From positions 62,001 to 126,000 of the forward strand of contig NZ_FOXK01000010.1 of the NCBI RefSeq assembly GCF_900115695.1: DNA of 64,000 nucleotides, in the 5' to 3' direction. Both the position numbers and the translations under genes were made by a program. Position 1 is the stretch's first letter. Each line of letters begins with the position of its first letter. Shown here piece after piece: positions 1 to 8,420 of this stretch. Source of the DNA: Ectopseudomonas toyotomiensis. GTDB taxonomy: Bacteria; Pseudomonadota; Gammaproteobacteria; Pseudomonadales; Pseudomonadaceae. The notes below the pieces were generated by a model that was not told the DNA's origin, did no database searches, and saw only the letters and a list, made by a program, of their open reading frames with translations.

Positions 1-326
1 GCGCTATCGCCGAAGTAGCTGCTCAGGGCACGCCCGAGCGGCTCGTATGGCTGGAAGTGCAAGTGAGCACTGACGATTACCTGAGTGATCTGCAAAGCCG
101 CATCAACGCCCTGTGCGAGGGGCTGCCTGTCGAAGTGCTACGCATCCGCCGCGAACGTGGCAATGCCAGCACCAGCCTAGCCAGCGAAGCACGGGAGACG
201 CTGGACGAGCTGTCGGTGGAGGACGTCTTCTCACGCAGGCTGCAACAGGAAACGCTGGATGAGGACGATAGCCAGCGCTTGCAGGACCTGTATCGACAGG
301 TGCTGGAAACGCTGCCAAGAGCCTAG
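1..326 (+). CDS. sbcD: Exonuclease SbcCD subunit D, C-terminal fragment
   Basis: Only the last 107 or so codons are in the window; the reading frame is open from base 3 to the TAG at 324-326. The visible part resembles the C-terminal capping region of SbcD, the Mre11-like nuclease subunit that works with the SbcC ATPase on hairpins and blocked double-strand ends. The phosphoesterase motifs lie outside the window, so the call rests on C-terminal likeness and on sbcC lying downstream. In most Pseudomonas sbcD and sbcC are close together; here about 2.1 kb with two extra genes separates them. A GTG at 57 would give a short ORF, but it is internal. Confidence 0.8.
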   Translation, partial: AIAEVAAQGTPERLVWLEVQVSTDDYLSDLQSRINALCEGLPVEVLRIRRERGNASTSLASEARETLDELSVEDVFSRRLQQETLDEDDSQRLQDLYRQVLETLPRA

Positions 327-742
327 GTGCCCTAATGCGCTTATGACCGGGTACATGCGCCTATCAACGTCAGGCGCAAGATCTAGAAGACCATGGCGCG
401 GTTCGGTGCCAAGGTGAGCCCCCGTTCCGGGTGATTAAACGCCAGATGCGCCGACGCACTTCCGTGCCTTCGGCGAAAAATTCGGTACAGTGGGTGACAT
501 TGTGCCCACCTATTCTGATCAGACCGCCGCTTTAAATCGACTGATCTCCTCTAGCGCAGCCCTTGGCGAATCCGATGGAACAACCCTGATAGATCGACGC
601 TCTCAATCATTGTCGTTTCGCTCCCGGGAATGCGGGGGCTGGAGCAGATCTTGAGACCGACTTCGTGCCGATAAATTGCCTCAGTCGACGTAAGTTGGGC
701 GCACTAATACACAGCTTGATGCGGACGAGGAGTCGATAAGTT
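327..742. other. Non-coding stretch between sbcD and a dehydrogenase gene
   Basis: About 416 bases with no ORF I can support on either strand. Base composition is visibly less GC-rich than in sbcD or sbcC, with many in-frame stops, as expected of decayed or imported DNA. The end nearest the next gene carries a good ribosome binding site, GAGGAG at 727-732. No terminal inverted repeats or transposase remnant were seen. Confidence 0.5.
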
Positions 743-1702
743 GTGAAAGCAGCAGTCTACGATACAGCCGGCGTCCCTAGTGTTCTGAAATACATCGATC
801 TTCCAAAACCCGCTGTTGAACCAGGCGATGTGCTGATTGCCGTCGAGGCCATTTCGCTTGAGGGTGGCGATCTGATAAACCGTCGCTCTACACCGCCGCC
901 TCATCCATCCTGGGTAGTTGGTTATGCGGCATCCGGCACCGTGATGGAGATCGGGGCGGGCGTTACAAGCCGCAAGGTCGGGGACAGGGTCGTAGCGTTC
1001 AATATGCAGGGATCGCATGCGGAACTCTGGTCGGTGCCGGAGGCGCGAACATGGCGCATACCTGATGGCCTGGATGCGTCGGATGCTGCAGTTGTGCCGA
1101 TCTCGTTTGGAACCGCTTACCACTGTCTTTTCACACGAGGCGCGCTTAAACGGGGAGAGACTGTTCTCATCCAGGCGGCTGCCGGCGGAGTAGGGGTGGC
1201 TGCTCTTCAGCTCGCTGCACAATCGGGCGCGACAGTAATCGCTGTAGCGAGTGGTGCGCAACGCAGAGGTCGCTTGATTGAGCTCGGCGCTGACCACGTA
1301 ATAGATCGTGCTAGTTGTGACGTGGTGGAAGCGGTTCATGAGCTCACGAAGGGCGCAGGCGTAGACCTCGTTATCGATCCGGTCGGAAAGACTCTGCAGG
1401 CCTCCCTTTCTTCCCTCGCGCATGAGGGGCGTCTTGTCTTTGTCGGCAATGCGGGGGGCGGTAGCCTGACAGCCGACCTATGGTCACCGATGCAGGCCAA
1501 CCAAACACTCATGGGCGTGTTCATGGGGACTCTTTTCGAGAGGTCCACTGTACGGTCGAATGTTGACAGCATGTTGAAGGCCGTCGCTACGGGCCGTCTT
1601 CGCAGCGTCATTGACCGGACCTTTGCGTTATCGGAGGCTGCCGCAGCCCATGAATATGCCGAGAAGGAGAAGCCGCTCGGACGTATCGTTATCAAACCGT
1701 GA
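743..1702 (+). CDS. Zinc-type alcohol dehydrogenase-like / quinone oxidoreductase family protein
   Basis: A 319-residue medium-chain dehydrogenase/reductase. The N-terminal GroES-like half (about residues 1-120) is followed by a Rossmann nucleotide-binding half with the motif AAAGGVGVAALQLA, typical of NAD(P)H:quinone reductases (QOR, CrtA-like). The catalytic-zinc cysteine/histidine pattern of true zinc alcohol dehydrogenases is not evident, so an NADPH-dependent reductase of quinones or enones is more likely. The start is GTG at 743, supported by GAGGAG ten bases upstream. Codon use is less GC-biased than in the neighbours, and the gene sits alone between the normally linked sbcD and sbcC, which suggests horizontal acquisition. 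The substrate is unknown. Confidence 0.8.
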   Translation: MKAAVYDTAGVPSVLKYIDLPKPAVEPGDVLIAVEAISLEGGDLINRRSTPPPHPSWVVGYAASGTVMEIGAGVTSRKVGDRVVAFNMQGSHAELWSVPEARTWRIPDGLDASDAAVVPISFGTAYHCLFTRGALKRGETVLIQAAAGGVGVAALQLAAQSGATVIAVASGAQRRGRLIELGADHVIDRASCDVVEAVHELTKGAGVDLVIDPVGKTLQASLSSLAHEGRLVFVGNAGGGSLTADLWSPMQANQTLMGVFMGTLFERSTVRSNVDSMLKAVATGRLRSVIDRTFALSEAAAAHEYAEKEKPLGRIVIKP

Positions 1703-2031
1703 AACTCGCTCTGAGCAGGAGCGTCAACCTGCTTTCTTGCGCAGAGATTTGTTCCATACCGCTGACCCAGGGCCAACTGTAAGATCAAACCAGAATGTTC
1801 ATCTGCAGCAGTGAACTCCGCTTCTTCTCCTGTTTGCTTTGCCTGACCTTCACTCGGAAACTTTTCGTGGAGACCCTCAGCGCCGCTTCAACGGACCTGC
1901 CACCAGCGCGCTAATGCGGTTTACTTGATCGTATTGCGGATCACCTCGATGCTCTGAAGGGCGCGGGCTGCCCGAAGCGTCTTGGCATCCACTCACACCT
2001 TTACTTTGACCGAACGACAGCGGAGTCGGAC
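1703..2031. other. Non-coding stretch after the dehydrogenase gene
   Basis: About 329 bases without a supportable gene. Short ORFs here have no recognisable product and no ribosome binding site. With 327-742 it frames the dehydrogenase gene as an island of atypical sequence. No terminator or insertion-sequence end was recognised. Confidence 0.45.
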
Positions 2032-2394
2032 ATGCAGCGAAATTTCTCTCTTTCTATTGCGGCAGCGGGCATTTTCTCCGGTCTGGTCGGTTGCGGCAGC
2101 GCGCCTGTATCTGATGCCAGGGTGACCGAGCAATGGTTGGGGCGCTGGAACGGGCCCGAGGGTACCTACCTGGATATCAGTGGCACGCCGGCCGACTACC
2201 GCCTGACCATCGCCAACCTCGACGGCCCGCGTCGCTTCGTCGGGCGTGCGCAGGGGGCGAAGATCGTCTTCGTGCGCGATGGCCTGGTGGAGAGCATCAG
2301 CGCCACCGACGGCGAAGCCACCGGCATGAAATGGCTGCTGGATAAACAGAACTGCCTGACCGTGCGCAGCGGCGAGGGGTATTGCCGCGATTGA
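2032..2394 (+). CDS. Small putative lipoprotein of unknown function
   Basis: A 120-residue protein. Residues 1-22 form a signal peptide ending in the lipobox LVGC, so the mature protein should be lipidated at Cys22 and membrane-anchored in the periplasm. The rest is a small soluble domain with Trp-rich (EQWLGRWNGPEG) and beta-strand-like segments, and two late cysteines (CLTV, YCRD) that could form a disulfide. It lies 60 bases upstream of sbcC on the same strand, but nothing in the sequence links it to DNA repair. I do not recognise a named family. Confidence 0.75.
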   Translation: MQRNFSLSIAAAGIFSGLVGCGSAPVSDARVTEQWLGRWNGPEGTYLDISGTPADYRLTIANLDGPRRFVGRAQGAKIVFVRDGLVESISATDGEATGMKWLLDKQNCLTVRSGEGYCRD

Positions 2395-2454
2395 GCCAGC
2401 ACACCGCCGATGACAATGCCAGAATGAGCGCCTCCAACGGCTTACGACCTGTGC

Positions 2455-5400
2455 ATGAAAATCCTCAGCCTGCGCCTCAAGAACCTCAATTCCCTCAAGG
2501 GTGAGTGGAAGATCGACTTCGCCGCCGAGCCTTTCGCCGGTAGTGGCCTGTTCGCCATTACCGGGCCGACCGGGGCGGGCAAGACCACCTTGCTCGACGC
2601 CATCTGTCTGGCCCTGTATCACCGCACGCCGCGTATGAGCACGCTATCGGCCAGTGGCAACGAGCTGATGACCCGGCATACCGCCGACTGCCTGGCCGAG
2701 GTGGAATTCGAGGTGAAAGGGCAGGGCTATCGCGCCTTCTGGAGCCAGCGCCGCGCGCGGGACAAGGTCGACGGTGCGTTGCAGGCGCCCAAGGTCGAGC
2801 TGGCACGTATCGCCGATGGTGAAATCCTCACCGACAAGATTCGTGAGAAGGAAAGTCTCACCGCCGAGCTGACTGGTCTCGATTTCGAGCGCTTCACCAA
2901 GTCCATGCTGCTCGCTCAGGGCGGCTTTGCGGCGTTTCTCGAAGCCAATGCCAACCAGCGCGCAGAGCTGCTGGAGGAGCTGACCGGCACAGAGATTTAC
3001 GGGCAGATATCCCAACAGGTCTACGAGCGCACCAAGGCTGCCGAACAGGCACTCAATCTGCTGAAAAGCCGCGCCCAGGGCATGGAGTTGCTCTACGAAG
3101 CGCAGCGCGCCGAGCTGCAGGCCGAGCAGCAGCGTCTGAGCTTGGAGGAGTCGCCGCTGCTGGCGCGGCAGCAAGCTCTGCAAAGCCAGCGCCGTTGGCG
3201 TGAGGCGCTGCAGCAGGCCGGGCAGCAACGGGAGCAGGCGCGACTCGGACTGGAGCAGGCCCAGCAGGCCCGTAACGAGGCGGCCGCTGAACTGCAGCGC
3301 CTGGCCGCCAGTGAGCCGGCCGCGCGCCTGCAGCCGCTGTACCTGGCCTGGCAGCAGGCGCAGCAGGACAGGCAGCAGGCACAGCAGGTGCTGGATGACC
3401 TGCATCAGCAGCAACGCCACAGCACCCAGCGCGAGCACCAGCAGCTCTGGCTGGCCAGCCGCTATGCCCAGCAAAGCCTGAGCCTGCGTCACGCGGAGCT
3501 GCAAGGGCTGGTCAAACAACGCGAAATGCTGCGCACACGCATGAGCGCTGCGCCGCAACGGGAACGCCTGGGCGAGCTTCTGGGTAGTTGGCGTGTGCAG
3601 TTCGATCAGCGCGGGCAACTGCTCAAGGAGCAACAGGCACTGCACACACGCATGGCGCAGGAAGGTGAGCAGCTCGCCGCCTTGCAGCATCAGCGTGATC
3701 AGCTCGGTGTGCAGCAGGCCGACGCGCTGAAGCGGCTGGAGGATGCGCGCGCCAGCGAGGCCAGACAGCAGGGCGAGCTGCAGGCCTTGTTGGGCGAGGG
3801 CGACGAGGCCGGACTGCGCCAGCGTTGGCAGCAACTGCAAGTGCAAGGGCGCGTATTGGATCGTCTGGAGCAGTTGGCGCAGAGCCGTGAGCAAACGGCT
3901 GCACAGATCGCCGAGTTGAACCCGCGTCTGACTCAGTTGCAGCTACAGCACACCCGCAAGAACGATGAAATCACCGGCCTGCGCGAGCGTTACAAGGCGC
4001 TCAAGCAACAGCAGGCCGACAAGGAGAAGCTGCTGGAGCAGGAGCAGCGCATTCAGGATCTGGAAGCCTACCGTGCCCAGCTGCAGCCGGGCGAAGCCTG
4101 CCCGTTGTGTGGTTCGCACGAGCATCCGGCGGTCAGTCAGTATCAGGCGCTCAACGTCTCTGCCACGCGCCAGGCGCTGGAGCAGTGCCGCAACGAACTG
4201 GCACAACTGGAAAGCCAGGGCGGCACCCTGCGTGACGAACTGACCCGGCTGGTCACGCAGATCGCTCAGGTTCAGCAGCAACTGGAGCAGGCGAGCCAGC
4301 AGGCCGCTCAGCAGGATGCGCAGTGGCAGCAGCAACTCACCGAACAGGCCTTGCAGCTTTCTGACGGCGCCGCTTTGCGCGAACTGCAGCGCCAGCATGA
4401 GCAGAGCCTGACGCATCTGCAGACGCGACTCGCCTTGGTCGAGACCGGGCAGGCGCAACTGACACAGGCGCGTGGTGCACGTGAAGTGGCCGAGCGGGCG
4501 TTGGCTGATGCGCAGCAGCGCCAGGCGCTGCTGGCGCGTGATGAGGAGAACCTGCAGGTGCGACAAGCCGAGCAGGGCCAGGACCTGCAGCGTTTGCAGC
4601 AGGCGCTTCGGCATCACGAGCAAGTGCTGCTGAGCAGTCTTGAGGGCTTTGCTGTTGAGTTGCCGTCGGACGCTGGCCTATGGCTGGACGAGCAGGAGCA
4701 GGCATGGCGCGACTGGCAGCAGGCCCAGGCGCAGGATCAGCAATTGCAGGAGCAGCAGCGCGAGGCACAGCGCCTGCTCGTCGATGCCGAGGCGCAGGCT
4801 GGGCTCTGGCAACAACGCTGGCAGGACGAAGGTGCGATGGTGCTGGCTCAACCCGAGCTATCGGCACAGCCGCAACTGGCGTTGAATGAGGCCGCCAACA
4901 GTCTGTCCAGTGCTCAGCGCGAAAGCGATGCGTTGCGCGGCCGCGAGCAGAGTCAGCAGACCTTGTTGCTGCAGCTGCAGCAACGCTCGAGCGAAGCCGA
5001 GCAGCACTGGCTGACGGCTCTGACGGCCAGCCCGTTCAGCGATCTTGCGGCGTTTCTCGCCGCGCTGCTGGAAGAGGGCGAGCGAGAGCGTCTGGCGGCT
5101 TTGCAGGCACGTGTGGAGCGCGCCCTGACCGAGGCTTCGACGCTGTTGGCTGCCGCCGACGCGCAGCTGCAGCAACTCGTCGCCGCGCCGCAGACTGAGC
5201 TGGAGCTTGGTGAACTGGACGAGCAGTTGCAGGTACTGCAGAGCGAATTGCGTGCACTGAGCCAGCGTCAGGGCGAGCTGCGCGCGCAGTTGCAGGCCGA
5301 CGAGACGCGGCGCAGCAGCCAGCAGGCGCTGTTCGCCGAAATCAGTGCGCAGGAGAGCGAGCAGCGCCTGTGGCAACAGCTCAACGGCCTGATCGGCTCA

Positions 5401-5889
5401 GCCGACGGCGCCAAGTTCCGCAAGTTCGCCCAGGGCCTGACCCTCGATCATCTGATCCACCTGGCCAACCGCCAACTGACGCGCCTGCACGGCCGCTACC
5501 AGCTGGCGCGCAAGGGTAGCGGCGAACTCGAGCTGGAGGTGTGCGACACCTGGCAGGCTGATGTGGCTCGCGACTGCCGCACGCTGTCCGGCGGCGAGAG
5601 TTTCCTGGTCAGCCTGGCGCTGGCCTTGGCGCTGTCCGATCTGGTCAGTCACAAGACCAGCATCGACTCGCTGTTTCTCGATGAAGGCTTTGGCACGCTG
5701 GACGGCGAGACGCTGGAGGTTGCCCTGGATGCGCTGGACAACCTCAATGCCAGCGGCAAGACCATCGGTGTGATCAGTCATGTCGAGGCGATGAAGGAGC
5801 GTATTCCCGTGCAACTGCGGGTGCACAAGGGCGTCGGCCTGGGCTACAGCCGACTCGATGCGCGTTTTGCGGTGAAGGAAGGAGCGTAG
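2455..5889 (+). CDS. sbcC: Exonuclease SbcCD subunit C (Rad50-like ATPase)
   Basis: A 1144-residue SMC/Rad50-type protein. Walker A (GPTGAGKTT) is at residues 37-45, followed by a very long Gln/Glu/Ala-rich coiled coil that is interrupted by the zinc hook CPLCG at about 549-553. The C-terminal half-ATPase has the signature LSGGES near 1044 and Walker B LFLDEGFGTLD near 1073. With SbcD it forms the ATP-dependent nuclease that cleaves hairpins and palindrome-derived ends. Length and domain order fit the family. The ATG at 2455 lacks an obvious strong ribosome binding site. The stop codon is followed immediately by the next gene, so they are probably cotranscribed. Confidence 0.96.
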   Translation: MKILSLRLKNLNSLKGEWKIDFAAEPFAGSGLFAITGPTGAGKTTLLDAICLALYHRTPRMSTLSASGNELMTRHTADCLAEVEFEVKGQGYRAFWSQRRARDKVDGALQAPKVELARIADGEILTDKIREKESLTAELTGLDFERFTKSMLLAQGGFAAFLEANANQRAELLEELTGTEIYGQISQQVYERTKAAEQALNLLKSRAQGMELLYEAQRAELQAEQQRLSLEESPLLARQQALQSQRRWREALQQAGQQREQARLGLEQAQQARNEAAAELQRLAASEPAARLQPLYLAWQQAQQDRQQAQQVLDDLHQQQRHSTQREHQQLWLASRYAQQSLSLRHAELQGLVKQREMLRTRMSAAPQRERLGELLGSWRVQFDQRGQLLKEQQALHTRMAQEGEQLAALQHQRDQLGVQQADALKRLEDARASEARQQGELQALLGEGDEAGLRQRWQQLQVQGRVLDRLEQLAQSREQTAAQIAELNPRLTQLQLQHTRKNDEITGLRERYKALKQQQADKEKLLEQEQRIQDLEAYRAQLQPGEACPLCGSHEHPAVSQYQALNVSATRQALEQCRNELAQLESQGGTLRDELTRLVTQIAQVQQQLEQASQQAAQQDAQWQQQLTEQALQLSDGAALRELQRQHEQSLTHLQTRLALVETGQAQLTQARGAREVAERALADAQQRQALLARDEENLQVRQAEQGQDLQRLQQALRHHEQVLLSSLEGFAVELPSDAGLWLDEQEQAWRDWQQAQAQDQQLQEQQREAQRLLVDAEAQAGLWQQRWQDEGAMVLAQPELSAQPQLALNEAANSLSSAQRESDALRGREQSQQTLLLQLQQRSSEAEQHWLTALTASPFSDLAAFLAALLEEGERERLAALQARVERALTEASTLLAAADAQLQQLVAAPQTELELGELDEQLQVLQSELRALSQRQGELRAQLQADETRRSSQQALFAEISAQESEQRLWQQLNGLIGSADGAKFRKFAQGLTLDHLIHLANRQLTRLHGRYQLARKGSGELELEVCDTWQADVARDCRTLSGGESFLVSLALALALSDLVSHKTSIDSLFLDEGFGTLDGETLEVALDALDNLNASGKTIGVISHVEAMKERIPVQLRVHKGVGLGYSRLDARFAVKEGA

Positions 5890-5891
5890 TG

Positions 5892-6434
5892 ATGCTGATG
5901 CGAGCGAAGGATTCCACCCTGTTGGTGATCGATCTGCAGGAGCGGCTGCTGCCAGCCATCGACGGCGGCGCGGCGGTGATCGAGCAGGCTTCGTGGCTGG
6001 TGCGTTTGGCGCAGCGCCTGCAAGTGCCGGTGATCGCTACCGAACAGTATCCCAAGGGCCTGGGCTACACCGAGGCAGGCCTGCATGAGTTGCTGCCGGG
6101 CGAGGGGCTAAGGGAGAAGATTCATTTCTCGGCGACCGCAGGGGCGGGGCTGTTCGACTTACCGGGCGGTGAGCGCAGGCAGTTCGTCGTCTGCGGCACG
6201 GAAACTCATGTCTGCGTGCTGCAGACGGTAATGGGCCTGCTGGCGGCCGGGCGTGAAGTGTTCGTGGTCGACGAGGCAGTGGGATCGCGTCGGCCGCGTG
6301 ACAAGGCACTGGGCCTGGCGCGCATGGAAGGTGCCGGGGCGGTCATCGTCTCGCGTGAGATGGTCGCCTTCGAGTGGCTGGAGCGGGCCGGTACCGAGCT
6401 GTTTCGCGAGATCAGCCGCGGTTTTATTCGCTGA
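5892..6434 (+). CDS. Isochorismatase-family hydrolase (YcaC-like)
   Basis: A 180-residue cysteine hydrolase of the isochorismatase-like superfamily. The likely triad is Asp14 (LLVIDLQ), Lys76 (GLREKIHF) and Cys108 (GTETHVCVLQT). Proteins of this type include nicotinamidases and YcaC-like hydrolases; the physiological substrate cannot be read from sequence. I chose ATG 5892, two bases after the sbcC stop, because AAGGAG at 5879-5884 is seven bases upstream; GTG 5889 and ATG 5898 are alternatives. The overlap in control signals suggests translation coupled to sbcC. Confidence 0.88.
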   Translation: MLMRAKDSTLLVIDLQERLLPAIDGGAAVIEQASWLVRLAQRLQVPVIATEQYPKGLGYTEAGLHELLPGEGLREKIHFSATAGAGLFDLPGGERRQFVVCGTETHVCVLQTVMGLLAAGREVFVVDEAVGSRRPRDKALGLARMEGAGAVIVSREMVAFEWLERAGTELFREISRGFIR

Positions 6435-6437
6435 TTC

Positions 6438-6497
6438 GTAGCCCGGATGCAATCCGGGACTCTCTGCTAGCGCTGCCCCGGATTGCATCCGGGCTAC
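6438..6497. repeat. Inverted repeat between converging genes
   Basis: GTAGCCCGGATGCAATCCGG and its reverse complement flank a short loop, giving a long near-perfect hairpin between two converging genes. The right arm runs into the end of the minus-strand gene. It resembles dispersed intergenic palindromes of Pseudomonas and could also act as a bidirectional terminator, although no T-run follows. Confidence 0.7.
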
Positions 6498-7282
6498 GGG
6501 CTGGCCTGCTCCGGCACGGGTTGGTAGTGGCCGGCCTGTAGGGCGTCGAAGTACTGCTGGTAACGGCCATCCTGGCGAAACTGCTGCAGCCGTGCGTCGA
6601 AGCGCTCGCGTAGCGTTTCACTCTGCGTCAGGCGTTTGGGCAGCATCAGATAGCTGAGGTTGACCAGCAGCGGTTTGGGGTGATGGGTGATGCGCTCGGC
6701 GTCCTCCCTGGAGAACTCGTTACGCAGCGCGGCATAGCCGACGTTTAGCTCCTGCGGGTAGAGCACCACACGCTCCTTGAGCAGTTTCTCGAAGTTCTGC
6801 CGGTCGCTGGAGACGCGTTCGATGCGCACTTTTTCCTTGGCGAGGAAGGCATCGAACGCCGGCCCATAGCTGTATTCCAGGCCGCCGCCGAGGGTCATGC
6901 CACTGAGATCATCGAAGTGCCGCCAGTCGAAGGGCTGCGTTTTCAGATGGAAGAACACGAACTGTTCATTGAGCAGTGGAGCGCTGAAGAGAAAGTCTGC
7001 CTCACGCTCGGCCTTGTGCATCCACACCGCCGTGGCGTCATAGCGGCCGGCGGCGGCTTCGGCGTAGGCGCGTGGCCAGGGCAGGAAGGTGAACTCGACG
7101 CGATAGCCTTCCTCGGCCAGCAGGTCGCTGATCAGATGAGCCACCGGTCCCTGGTGTTCGACCCTGGCGGACAGATAGGGCGGCCATTCCCCGGCGCTGA
7201 TACGTAGCAAAGGTGTCTCGACGGCCTCAAGAGGGCCGCAGCAGAGCAGACTAAACAGCACAATCAGCAGGCCGTGGCGCAT
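6494..7282 (-). CDS. Periplasmic solute-binding-like protein (SBP_bac_3 type)
   Basis: A 262-residue exported protein. Residues 1-20 (MRHGLLIVLFSLLCCGPLEA) are a signal peptide, followed by a fold typical of family 3 solute-binding proteins (ISAGEWPPYLS start, PWPRAYAEAA, and a late TLRERFDARLQQFRQDG). There is no linked ABC permease or ATPase, as is common for orphan Pseudomonas proteins that may serve as sensors or have lost transport roles. The frame is open further upstream, but ATG 7282 places the signal peptide at the N-terminus. The ligand is unknown, probably an amino acid or similar small molecule. Confidence 0.82.
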   Translation of the reverse strand: MRHGLLIVLFSLLCCGPLEAVETPLLRISAGEWPPYLSARVEHQGPVAHLISDLLAEEGYRVEFTFLPWPRAYAEAAAGRYDATAVWMHKAEREADFLFSAPLLNEQFVFFHLKTQPFDWRHFDDLSGMTLGGGLEYSYGPAFDAFLAKEKVRIERVSSDRQNFEKLLKERVVLYPQELNVGYAALRNEFSREDAERITHHPKPLLVNLSYLMLPKRLTQSETLRERFDARLQQFRQDGRYQQYFDALQAGHYQPVPEQASP

Positions 7283-7553
7283 CTGTAGTCCTCGACAGCT
7301 CGGGCAACAGGATGATGGCACTTTAATCGTCTTGCCTTGTTGACCCCAGTCATGCTCCCGCATACGAGGCAGTGGAATGATTCAAGCCTAGCGCCTGGCT
7401 TTCGCTCTGTGCCGGGGAGTCGTTTGCAAGGTGTTGCCCCAGGTGCTGCAGACGGCTTTGGGTGAGTATGCCTATGCTTACAGGACAAGAAGTCGGTGAT
7501 AAACCGCGGATCGAATGCCCATCGTCAGGCATTCCGGTGATGGAGTCTGTTTT

Positions 7554-8333
7554 TTGCACAAAGCGCTGCATTACTGCCTGCTCTGGCTGCTAGCCGGCAC
7601 CTGCTATGGCAGCCAGCCGACCTTGACGTTCTGTCATGAGGATCAGAACGCCTACCCTTGGGTGATGACCGATGGCACAGGACTCAATCTGGAGCTGCTC
7701 GACCTGGTACAGCAGGCGCTAAAACTGCAGGTGATATACGTCGCCGTGCCCTGGAAACGCTGCCTTTCAGGGATGCAGCAGGGGTTCTACGACGGTGCCT
7801 TCGCCGCCAGCTTCAAAACCGAGCGCCTGCAGATGGGCCGGTACCCCAGCGATGCTGATGGCCGACCGGATGCGCTCAGGCGGTTGCACACCTCGCGTTA
7901 TACCCTGTATCGCCGCATCGGCAGCGCGGTGTCCTGGGATGGCCAGCGTTTCACTCATGTGACAGGCCGCGTCGGCTCGCTCAGCGGTTTTTCCATTCGC
8001 GATCTGTTGCTGGCCCACGGGCTGGAGGTGGACGAGTCAAGCCGCGACCCACTGGCATTGTTGCAGATGCTGGTGCACGGCCGAGTCGATGCTGTCGCCC
8101 TGCAGACCATGCGCGGTGATTTCATCTTGCAAGCCAACCCGCAACTGGCTCGGCAGGTGGAAAAACTGCCGCAGCTGCTCGAGGAAAAGCCCTATTACCT
8201 GATGCTGTCCAACGCGCTGCTGGCGCGTGACCCCGAGTTGGCCGAGCGGATCTGGAGCGAGGTTCAGCGTCAGCGCGAATCAGCGACCTATCAGGCTCGC
8301 GTAGAGGCTTACCTGGCGCAGCCCGGCCATTGA
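7554..8333 (+). CDS. Periplasmic solute-binding-like protein (SBP_bac_3 type)
   Basis: About 259 residues: a signal peptide (LHKALHYCLLWLLAGTCYG) and a family-3-like binding fold (LTFCHEDQNAYPW, VPWKRCLSGMQQG, and C-terminal YQARVEAYLAQ). I prefer TTG 7554 because TGGAG lies eight bases upstream and the signal peptide then begins at residue 1; an in-frame ATG at 7515 has no ribosome binding site and is the alternative. It is divergent from the similar protein at 6494-7282 and shares its 230-base upstream region. No transporter partners are present. Ligand unknown. Confidence 0.78.
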   Translation: MHKALHYCLLWLLAGTCYGSQPTLTFCHEDQNAYPWVMTDGTGLNLELLDLVQQALKLQVIYVAVPWKRCLSGMQQGFYDGAFAASFKTERLQMGRYPSDADGRPDALRRLHTSRYTLYRRIGSAVSWDGQRFTHVTGRVGSLSGFSIRDLLLAHGLEVDESSRDPLALLQMLVHGRVDAVALQTMRGDFILQANPQLARQVEKLPQLLEEKPYYLMLSNALLARDPELAERIWSEVQRQRESATYQARVEAYLAQPGH

Positions 8334-8420
8334 GGAAAATTTGCCCGCGCTATTCCCGCGCCGCCTCGGCATCGCTAGAGTCCGCTCCTTCTCACATGCA
8401 TCCGTTCGGGTGAATCGCGC

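Noticed and set aside
704..1423. Minus-strand ORF opposite the dehydrogenase
   Set aside because: Shadow of a clear gene on the plus strand.
2644..3894. Long minus-strand ORF inside sbcC
   Set aside because: Leu/Gln-rich shadow of the coiled-coil coding sequence.
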